Positions 55,828 through 62,772 of a stretch of 62,772 bases of DNA are shown here, in pieces (the first letter of the stretch is position 1; every line of letters starts with the position of its first letter). Under the pieces are notes generated by a model. The model made no database searches, was not told the DNA's origin, and worked only from the letters and a program-made list of their open reading frames with translations. The translations under genes were made by a program, and so were the position numbers. Source of the DNA: Bradyrhizobium oropedii. Lineage in GTDB: Bacteria > Pseudomonadota > Alphaproteobacteria > Rhizobiales > Xanthobacteraceae. The DNA lies in contig NZ_JACMYO010000022.1 in assembly GCF_020889685.1 (NCBI RefSeq), forward strand, positions 1-62,772, given 5' to 3'.

Positions 55828-57236
55828 GGACGGAAAACTCTCCTAGCTTGTCCCTCCACGTCTGTGCACGCTGCTCGGGCCGAGTCAAGCCTGGCCATGA
55901 TCCGCGCTCGGAAGCAATCTCACCCGTTCTAATCCCGGAGCGCGCCACCGGCGACCGACTGTCGAGATGAGCAGCGCGACCAGCGAGCCGATGGTGCGGT
56001 GATAAAGTCCGCTGCCTGTTCGGGCTCGCAACCACATGAATGTTGATGCGGTAGGTCGGCGGTTCCAGCCTGCCACCGACCAATACTAAAGAGCTGCGGT
56101 TGAAACGCCACGCTCGTATCTCGCTTCGATCGAACGAACGGCGCATCAAGTCGCTCGCTTGTCGCAAGCTGCAATTTCATGAACTCCGCGTGCACCGAGA
56201 TCGGCTGAGTGTAATATCCGTCCCAATCCACACCACCTCCATCTCACCGGGCTTTAGGTGCCAGGTCGGCTATTGCTTGCCAAGATGCATGACGATTGAC
56301 GCAAGGGCGTTGACTTTTCTGTTGGCCGCAAGCATGGGAGCACTAGGAGCTATTCGTTTCACGTTGGTGACGCTAGCTACGTAAAGTGCCAACACCGCTC
56401 CAGCGGCATTGCCGCACGACGGCAACATTCTCGTGGCAGCTCTCCTCTCTGCTGCGGCGGTCAGAGTATCATTGACCCAGTTCTGCCAGGTGACGCCCAT
56501 GAGATCCCACGGATGTGTCGCGCGACCGGATCGAATTTACTGAACAAGCGGCGAAGCGAGATGAAGCGCGACACCGCTCATCTCAAGCGCGTCGAATTGA
56601 GTTCCGAGGTCAGATTTCGGAGTGATAATTTTCACTGACTTTGTCGCGTCGACCGTGGCAGATACTGGAGTGTTATATGCTTTGCGTCGTGTTTCGTCGT
56701 TTCGAGCCGCCAAAACAGTTGGCAAATTGTTTTCAAACCGGTGCCGATGAATCGCGAGACTAGGAATCGACCGCCGCGCTATAGGCGTCGCATCTACTGT
56801 GGTCCCCTATCAAAACTAATAAGGCGCCTGCTCCACCCGCGTCACACCTTCTTCTAAATTTGGTGCTATCATTCGGGAGTTTACCCGACGATGCAACCTG
56901 AGCCAATCGATGGGACGGTCGAATCATGCGGAGCAGAACCAGAGATCAAACCGAACAGGGTGTTTCTTCCGGCCTAAGTCTGTCGTTTGCATCAACGAGA
57001 GATTCTTCTTTCATCGCCCCGGGAAAAGCAGCCTGGAAAATAACAGTGATAATTCAGTGTGCGGAGGTCATCCTGAACTATCACCTCAAGCAGTTCTTCC
57101 GAACATTTCATGCGAGCAATAAGACACACGCCGTCTCGACGACCCTACATTTTGGATTGCTCAATCGAGGCGAAACACCAGCGAACTTCTTCTGCGAACC
57201 TAGCTCATCCGGTACAACCAGACAACGATTGAGTAA
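55828..57236. other. 1.4-kb region without an intact gene
   Basis: On the minus strand at 55940-56231 one frame reads WDGYYTQPISVHAEFMKLQL, then VAFQPQLFSIGRWQAGTADL, which looks like real protein text of a family I cannot name, broken by stops at both ends. The rest (56270-57236) shows nothing. No promoter for the MFS gene could be fixed. Confidence 0.35.
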
Positions 57237-58478
57237 ATGCGACGGCTGACAAGCTATGCGACAGCTCCTGCAGACGAGTCATCGCCGACCTACCACGGTT
57301 GGTGGGTCGTGGTGGGATGTTCCCTGATCGCACTCTTCATCTGCGGGTTTGGCCTCTACGGTCAAGGCATATACTTGGCCGAACTCCAGCGCGCGCACGG
57401 CTGGCAGACCGCGCAGTTGTCCGCAGCCAGTACCCTCTCACTTCTGGTGAGCTCGGTACTGGTTGCATTTACCAGCGACTTAATGGTTTGGATGGGTCTC
57501 AGATCGCTATTGCTTTGTGGAACGTCATCTCTGGCTGCCTCAACGACGATCTTGGCGCTGATGACACATCCGTGGCAGCTGTACTTGGCCTTTCTCTTGA
57601 TGGCGCTCGGCTCGACCTGCATGGGCACGGTCGTAGTCGCAATCGTCGTCAATTCATGGTTCGAGCAGCGTCGTGGCCTCGCGCTCAGCCTCGCCCTTAA
57701 CGGTGCTACTTGTGGTGGCGTTATTTTGGTTCCTGCGCTCCTGGCCCTCGTCGGCACAATTGGCTTCACCTTAGCGATGTTGGCTGCAACGGCGACCATA
57801 CTCGTTGTGCTCGTGCCCGTCGTACTGGCTCTGAGCGGTCGCCGAACGCAGGAACGACTCGAGCAATATTTTGCGCGGGCCGATTATCATGAAGGGATCG
57901 GCCAAGCGCCGACTAGCCCCTCACGCAGAGCCCTGTTGCGGATGATCGGGTTCTGGACAATTGCGGTCCCGTTTGCGATCGCACTACTCGCGGGGGTTGG
58001 ACTCATTGTCCATCAGGTGCCGTTTCTGGAACCTATCATAGGACGGTCCGCCGCAGGATTCGCGGTGACGATCACGGCATCTATGGCGGTTGTCGGACGA
58101 ATATGCCTCGGTGCATTCGTCGATCGCGTCGATCCGAGGTCGGCCAGTGCGGCGTTCATGATAATCCAGGCCGCGGCCCTCGTCATCGTCCTTCAGACGT
58201 CAAATCCCACGGTGTTGCTGTTTGCCTTCGGGCTATATGGTTTCTCGATAGGCCATCTGACCACATTGCCTTCTTTGATTATCCAGCGGGAAATCGGACC
58301 CGCTGCTTTTGGAACTGCCCTCGGATTATCGACTGCGATTGGCGGCATTGGGAGCGCTTTCGGCCCCGGATTGTTGGGTCTGATCCGAAGCTTAACGGGG
58401 GGATACGCAGCGGCTTTGGTACTTTGTTTGGTGTTGACGATCACTGCCGCGAGTCTGGTGCTCTTGCGGGAGCCATAA
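57237..58478 (+). CDS. MFS transporter (oxalate/formate antiporter-like)
   Basis: 413 residues with 12 predicted membrane segments. The first is WWVVVGCSLIALFICGFGLY (about 22-41), and the typical MFS loop after TM2 reads FTSDLMVWMGLRSLL. Between the halves is a cytoplasmic loop (about 203-238: RRTQERLEQYFARADYHEGI). Family feature: GWWVVxG with SWFEQRRGLALSLALNG, as in monocarboxylate/OFA-type carriers. No good ribosome site before the ATG. It could import the carnitine-like substrate or an organic acid; this is only inferred from position. Confidence 0.85.
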   Translation: MRRLTSYATAPADESSPTYHGWWVVVGCSLIALFICGFGLYGQGIYLAELQRAHGWQTAQLSAASTLSLLVSSVLVAFTSDLMVWMGLRSLLLCGTSSLAASTTILALMTHPWQLYLAFLLMALGSTCMGTVVVAIVVNSWFEQRRGLALSLALNGATCGGVILVPALLALVGTIGFTLAMLAATATILVVLVPVVLALSGRRTQERLEQYFARADYHEGIGQAPTSPSRRALLRMIGFWTIAVPFAIALLAGVGLIVHQVPFLEPIIGRSAAGFAVTITASMAVVGRICLGAFVDRVDPRSASAAFMIIQAAALVIVLQTSNPTVLLFAFGLYGFSIGHLTTLPSLIIQREIGPAAFGTALGLSTAIGGIGSAFGPGLLGLIRSLTGGYAAALVLCLVLTITAASLVLLREP

Positions 58479-59120
58479 TCCAGCACCGAGTACGGTCTCG
58501 ACTGCGATGGTCTCGCCCAGCGTGCTGGTGAATCATCCGAGACGTCGTTTCCACCTAGGCCAGCGCCCGTAGGCTGACTTTTCTTTTGCCTTCCGCGGTT
58601 CATCCGCAATGCGCCAATCCTTAGTGTTCGCCGCCCAGCTACCAAGGTTAAGTTACGCTGTGAAGCCTGCTCATGCCCGCGCGGGTATTCGCTGCAGGCC
58701 ACCGGCGCCGGGAGCTGCTCCTTTCCGGATCGGTCGCAGTGGACGGTCGATCGTCGCAGCATTCATCGCAAATAGCTTCCCGCGGATTTTCGGCCGCAAG
58801 ATCCAGGTGTCCGTGCCGCTCCATCGCCTCAATCAGCACAGGCTCAGCCCTTCAGGCGCTTGCCGTACACCCGGTCCGAAGCCTCCCAAAGAAGCGCGAG
58901 GGCATTCTGCTCCGCTTCGCTAATGAATCCGCAGCCGCGTGGGCGGGGCGATCGAGCGATTGCAAGCATGTCATTCGCCAGGCAATTTTGGACACCGATT
59001 TGACACTGTATAGTGGTCGTTCAAATTAGGTGGAAGGCCGTACGTCTGTTCAGACGAAGTCGGACTAAGTGTCCCAAGCTTTGATGGTGCATTCTTATCG
59101 CACGATTCGAAGGATGCGCT
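58479..59120. other. Gap between MFS gene and IS481 fragment
   Basis: No intact gene. The last 60 bases contain a TCTGTTCAGACGAAGTC stretch, probably the IS481 left flank. Confidence 0.35.
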
Positions 59121-59417
59121 ATGGGACAAGTTCTACACGGCTGCGCCGCCACGACGGAGGCTGTCCGTCGAGCAATACAAGATAGTCAAGAGAGCCTGAG
59201 AGGCCTCGCCAAGCGCTATGGGATCAACCAGAAGACTGTCGCGAAGTGGAAGCAGCGCGAGACCGTCGCTGATCGTTCGACTGGCCCCAAGGAAGCCAAA
59301 TCGACTGTCCTTTCCATCGAGGAGCAGGCGATCATCGTCGCTTTCCGACGGCACACGCTGCTGCCACTCGACGATTTCCTCTATGCGCTGGAGCCTGCGC
59401 TCAGATCCATGCGTTGA
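59121..59417 (+). pseudogene. IS481-family transposase, N-terminal fragment
   Basis: MGQVLHGCAATTEAVRRAIQ, DSQESLRGLAKRYGINQKTV, KWKQRETVADRSTGPKEAKS and SIEEQAIIVAFRRHTLLPLD: the helix-turn-helix half of an IS481-type transposase. It ends by running into unrelated sequence near 59400. The C-terminal half of the same family is the relic at 34054. Confidence 0.85.
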
Positions 59418-59499
59418 GCGAGGGTTGCGGCCGGTCCCTGTCTATCGGATCGTGAGGCGTTCGGGTGACAATGGCGTCGATCAGTTCGATGTCGGCAGG

Positions 59500-59563
59500 T
59501 TCGCGCCAGGCGTGAGCCGAGGCCGGCTGCAAGGACGATAGCGCGGCGAGGAAAATCGGGCAT
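59500..59563 (-). pseudogene. Nucleotidyltransferase, 5' stump
   Basis: ATG at 59563 behind GAGGG, then MPDFPRRAIVLAAGLGSRLA: the nucleotide-binding start of sugar-phosphate or PntC/LicC-type nucleotidyltransferases (family: AIVLAAGxGSRLxPLT). After Gly-Ser-Arg-Leu-Ala it leaves the family. It lies 45 bp after the aminotransferase stop in the same direction, so it was once the third gene of the PEP mutase operon, cut by a rearrangement next to the IS481 piece. Confidence 0.6.
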
Positions 59564-59608
59564 TACGGTAACCCTCTGCAATTCCAAGCACGCCGAACCA
59601 CCAAGAAT

Positions 59609-60799
59609 TCAGTTCCACGTGTTCAGGGTTGCAGACAGACGCCGCAAGCCCTTGTCGAGCGAGCCAAGATCGACCCCGTAGGAGAGCCGGATCCCGGCTG
59701 GATCGCCAAAGATCGTGCCCGAAACTGTCGCGACCCCAGCATCCATCAGCAATACGTTAACGACGTCATCGGCGTTGGATTCGGGGCCGGGCCCCTTGGT
59801 CCGCCGCTGCCAGCCTTTGAGATCGAGATAGAAGTGAAACCCGCCTTGGGCTGCAGGTTGGGGGATCGACCTCAGCGTCGACAGGATCGAGAGCCCAAGC
59901 GTTCGCGCGTCACTGACCTGACGTTGAAGTTTTTGTTGGAAGGCGTCATCACCGGACTCTAAATGATGGAGCAGTGCATGCTGGGAAATGACATTTGGAT
60001 TGCAGGCCGTATCGCGTTGTAGCGCCTGCGCTGCGCTGATGACGGCTTCTGGGCCGGCGAGATAACCAATTCGCCAACCGGTCAGGGCCAGGGATTTGGA
60101 GAACGAGTTAACGAGGAGAGTTCGGGGGCGCGCCGGAGGAGCGACCGACACGATCGAATGATGCGTGTGCGGAGCATGGGCGAAAGCCCCATAGCTTTCA
60201 TCGAACACAATCCACAGATCCCGCTCAACTGCAAGCTGGGCAATTTCCGCAAGAGTTTCGCGGTCATAAATCGTGCCGGTCGGATTGTTCGGGGTGTTGA
60301 CTACGACAGCTTTAGTCTTTGACGTAACTGCTGACGCTAGATCCGGAAGCTTCGGCACATAGTTATTGGATCTTGTCTCGATTAAAATCGGCACTCCGCC
60401 CGCCAGGAGGATCTGCGCGGGGAAAGAAGTCCAATTTGGAACGGGGATGAGTACCTCATCCCCCGGATTTAGAAGCACCATAGCGGCGTTAAACAGCGCA
60501 TGTTTGGAGCCGCTCGTTATTGCGACTTCGTCCGCCGACCAAGGTTGACCGGTCTCGGTGGAAATTTTGCGAGCTATCGCGTGGCGGAGCTCCGTCGGGT
60601 CGCCTGTCTCCGGGGTGCGGTTGATGTTGCGATTAATCGCGATGATCGTACCCTCGCGCACCATTGGCGCAAGATCACTGTGGATCTCCTCGGCGGTCAA
60701 GTCGATGATTTGCTCGGCGCTCGCGGCAGCTGCTTTGGCTGCCGTCCACGCCGCGGCGGTGTCCGAGAATTTGAATAAGGTAGTTCGCTCCGCCAGCAT
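59609..60799 (-). CDS. Class I PLP aminotransferase
   Basis: 396 residues with an AGGGAGAG ribosome site before the ATG at 60799. All fold type I residues are present: EVAITSGSKHALFNAAMVLL near 93-112, VVVNTPNNPTGTIYDRETLA near 165-184, LWIVFDESYGAF near 195 and the Schiff-base Lys235 in NSFSKSLALTGWRIGY. The aspartate/aromatic subgroup is likely. It is the second gene after the PEP mutase homologue, so conversion of phosphonopyruvate to phosphonoalanine (2-amino-3-phosphonopropionate) is a reasonable guess. General amino-acid transamination is the alternative. Confidence 0.88.
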   Translation of the reverse strand: MLAERTTLFKFSDTAAAWTAAKAAAASAEQIIDLTAEEIHSDLAPMVREGTIIAINRNINRTPETGDPTELRHAIARKISTETGQPWSADEVAITSGSKHALFNAAMVLLNPGDEVLIPVPNWTSFPAQILLAGGVPILIETRSNNYVPKLPDLASAVTSKTKAVVVNTPNNPTGTIYDRETLAEIAQLAVERDLWIVFDESYGAFAHAPHTHHSIVSVAPPARPRTLLVNSFSKSLALTGWRIGYLAGPEAVISAAQALQRDTACNPNVISQHALLHHLESGDDAFQQKLQRQVSDARTLGLSILSTLRSIPQPAAQGGFHFYLDLKGWQRRTKGPGPESNADDVVNVLLMDAGVATVSGTIFGDPAGIRLSYGVDLGSLDKGLRRLSATLNTWN

Positions 60800-61056
60800 G
60801 TGCTCTCTCCCTTAATCGGGCATGTCACGATTGGCGCTGCGGCACAAAGCTTGTCTCCTACATAAAAGGACGACATGCTCATAGTGGAGCTGACAATTCA
60901 TCATCCATTTGATGGTTTCGGCGGTTGGAGCGCTGCTGAGAGGAGAGGGATTGTGACCGAAGAATGTCGTCAACTTTGGTGAGTGACGGAAGAGCCGCCG
61001 TGCCATCGTAAGTCCTCTGCTCGGATTGTATGACGGATGGTTTTATGTCAGCTCTC
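60800..61056. other. Intergenic gap between PEP mutase and aminotransferase genes
   Basis: 257 bp without a clear gene. A 64-codon minus-strand frame (60812-61006, starting MARRLFRHSPKL) has no family likeness. The length leaves room for an internal promoter. Confidence 0.35.
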
Positions 61057-62022
61057 CTACGGAATCGCTGCCGTCTCTGAATGAAAGGAGTCGCCTCGAC
61101 GCCCAGGCAGATATCGCGCTTCCGCTCGGGCCAGTTCGTCGTGTCCTGGCAGCTCGAAGACCTCATCAAGCGTTGCAATACCAGGCTCAATGCTCCCAGT
61201 GTTCTCCTCGGTGATAATGCGATGACAGGTTTGCCGCATTGCCGCTATTGCAGCTCGCATTGAGTGGTTGGCCCAGATCACTGTGAAGATGCGTGCGTCG
61301 CGATACACAGAGGCCGATGTTCGATAGTATTTGGTAGGAACAATCACGACCGGCAATTTGTTCTGCCAAGCGCGTGCTAACGCAAGGATCTCACCGGCGG
61401 AACTCCTTCGCGAGTGAATGAGGATCGCGTCCGCTCCCGCGTCCGCATAAGCATGAGCGCGCATAACCGCTTCGTTCATCCCTTTACCGTCGATCAGTGC
61501 CTCGATCCGGGCCAAAAGAACGAAATCTTCGAACACTGCATCCTTCACCGCGCGCAGACGGCCGGAGAATTCGTTGATATCGGCGAGCGGACGCCGATCG
61601 CCAACGAACGAGTTCGTCTTCGGAAAGCAGCTGTCCTCCAGCGCGACACCGGCTGCGCCGCGTTGGTGGAGTGTGCGCGCCAGCAGACGAGCATTGTTAA
61701 AATTTCCGAAGCCGCCATCGCCATCGACGAGGACAGGCAGTTGAGTCGCGTCTACGATCCGCTCGATTACGTCCGCGAGTTGGCTCCAGGACGCCTCGTT
61801 GACGTCACGGTAACCGAGTGAGCACGCGATCGACAGACCAGATGCCCAGAGGCCTTTGAAACCTGCGCGCTCCGCTATCGCGGCGGAGAGACCGTCATGC
61901 GCTTCCATAAGGAAGGAGAGCTCGCTGCTGGAGCAGACCTCGGCCCGCAACATTTCTGCAAGTGACGAATCAGCGGAATGATCAGTGCGATTGGCGAGAA
62001 CAGATTGGGATTGATCTTGCAT
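61057..62022 (-). CDS. Phosphoenolpyruvate mutase-like protein (ICL/PEPM superfamily), variant active site
   Basis: 321 residues from the ATG at 62022 (AAGGAATT ribosome site). The frame is open upstream to 62307, but only this start matches copies A and B. PEP mutase marks: KGLWASGLSIACSLGYRDVN and EASWSQ near 55-78, LPVLVDGDGGFGNFNNARLL near 100-119, and PVVIVPTKYYRTSASVYRDA near 232-251. The diagnostic EDKx5NS motif is EDSCFPKTNS: Glu129 and Asp130 kept, the Lys replaced by Ser131 (codon AGC, 61630-61632). DGDTGYG is DGDGGFG. Family function is PEP to phosphonopyruvate. With the Lys changed, activity is doubtful or altered (a hydrolase or lyase is possible). First gene of a minus-strand operon with an aminotransferase and a truncated nucleotidyltransferase. 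Confidence 0.87.
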   Translation of the reverse strand: MQDQSQSVLANRTDHSADSSLAEMLRAEVCSSSELSFLMEAHDGLSAAIAERAGFKGLWASGLSIACSLGYRDVNEASWSQLADVIERIVDATQLPVLVDGDGGFGNFNNARLLARTLHQRGAAGVALEDSCFPKTNSFVGDRRPLADINEFSGRLRAVKDAVFEDFVLLARIEALIDGKGMNEAVMRAHAYADAGADAILIHSRRSSAGEILALARAWQNKLPVVIVPTKYYRTSASVYRDARIFTVIWANHSMRAAIAAMRQTCHRIITEENTGSIEPGIATLDEVFELPGHDELARAEARYLPGRRGDSFHSETAAIP

Positions 62023-62067
62023 GCCAATTCCTTGGGCGCTGGACCCGCGGAGGTTCCTGCAGTGAAG

Positions 62068-62116
62068 GTGACATGCGTCTGTCATCTGAATCAATCGCGA
62101 GAGTTGGTAGTTGACC
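62068..62116 (-). promoter_or_regulatory. Conserved pepM-type leader element, copy C
   Basis: On the minus strand GGTCAACTACCAA, spacer, GATTGATTCAGATGACA and GCATGTCACC, about 93 bp before the ATG at 62022. This is the version in front of the full-length gene. The match with copies A and B marks it as the promoter or activator site. Confidence 0.6.
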
Positions 62117-62772
62117 GGGGCCCTAAATCGTTGCTTCAAGCTGCGCAGGAACTTGGCTGAGACCGAGGAAAATTGGGTCGATTTTGCATGTTCCTGGCAT
62201 TGTGCGCGCGCAATAATTCGGTTTGCGCGTACTTGACCTCCGGACTGCGTTCGGCGGTCCGACATTGTGGAGGGGAAGGCCTCAGAGCCGATCAGCAGGC
62301 ACATCATGGTCGGGCTGTCGCCTTCTCATACTCAGTCCCACAGGGGAGAGCGCGCTCGTCGACCGCAACGTTGATACTGACGTGTGAGCCAGAGCACACC
62401 ACGAGCTATAGCTGAGGCTGAGTCGCTAGCACGCCATGAGCCAGCCGCTTTTTAGCCAATCGCTGTGGCGATGCCTGCGGCGGTGGTCCTGCTGGTTACA
62501 AGTTCTTTGGATACTGGAGCTCAAATCGAATGATGGCCGACCCTTCGCCGGTGACCAAATGCGTGCTTCGGTGTCATCCGAGAGCAGGCGTGTCAAAAGA
62601 CATCATCCTATTGATCAGGTGTCAAACGCCCTCCGGAACTGCCCCCTTTGCGTCATGAAGAACTGCCCCCACCATCGGGCTATGATCTTGGTTGAAGGCG
62701 GTTGCTTCCGCCGGTGACGGGACGGAGGGAGGCGGAGCTGATCGGAGGGCCGTCACCGGCGGGCGGCGGTTT
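62117..62772. other. Right margin, no intact gene
   Basis: Nothing supportable up to about 62620. From there the text GGAACTGCCCCC is repeated at two places 26 bp apart (62636-62647 and, as GAACTGCCCCC, 62661-62671), a layout seen at the ends of IS21-type elements, and a GC-rich GCCGTCACCGGCGGGCGG follows at the edge. An insertion sequence probably begins here but its genes are outside the window. Confidence 0.35.

Noticed and set aside
1..62772. CRISPR arrays, rRNA and tRNA genes
   Set aside because: No evenly spaced repeats and no rRNA- or tRNA-like segments were seen on either strand; a tRNA scan would settle the latter.

Overview
The window reads as an alphaproteobacterial, rhizobium-type chromosome, most likely Bradyrhizobium. 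The evidence is the protein sequences, the dense mix of decayed insertion sequences (IS3, IS5, IS66-free but rich in IS110, IS256, IS481, IS630, IS701, IS1182 and ISL3 types), and small islands of intact metabolic genes between them. No nod, nif, fix or type III secretion gene was seen, so the symbiosis-island label is inference from texture only.

Left margin (1-2880): the 3' part of a propionyl-CoA carboxylase alpha gene carries a frameshift. It is followed by broken pieces of methylmalonyl-CoA mutase and of a peptide-type ABC ATPase. From 2886 to 16316 lies an intact, core-like block for the N-methylglutamate (or sarcosine) route of C1-amine use. It has an XRE-cupin regulator, three glutamate-synthase-like genes and a GlnA-type ligase on the plus strand. 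Convergent to these, on the minus strand, are the four sarcosine-oxidase-type subunits plus purU and folD, and a GlxA/AraC regulator is divergent from them. Together they can move methylamine onto glutamate, oxidise the methyl group onto tetrahydrofolate and release it as formate.

16317-25173: an EctB-like class III aminotransferase whose Schiff-base lysine is Asn, a 2-kb relic region, then a tight four-gene operon: GHMP kinase, cysteine-synthase-like PLP enzyme, ATP-grasp ligase, ArgH-like lyase. This looks like a small biosynthetic cluster for a diamino acid and an amide or dipeptide made from it. It is the best candidate here for an undescribed system.

25174-52750: a transposon graveyard with nested insertions (IS3 in IS701; IS110 in IS630; an IS481 deletion derivative). 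Isolated intact genes stand in it: a quinone-oxidoreductase-type MDR, a methyltransferase, a nitronate monooxygenase, an alpha-oxoamine-synthase-like protein (again Lys to Asn), a tandem DddD-like CoA-transferase, a GNAT-like protein and two enoyl-CoA hydratases. Two kinds of gene leader are duplicated in front of unrelated genes.

52754-62772: a carnitine-type module (BKACE, L-carnitine dehydrogenase, a dead thioesterase, an SDR), an MFS transporter, and a minus-strand phosphonate-like operon (PEP mutase homologue, class I aminotransferase, a nucleotidyltransferase cut off after about 20 residues). The leader and 5' end of the PEP mutase gene occur three times in the window, each copy just upstream of an intact gene in the same orientation.
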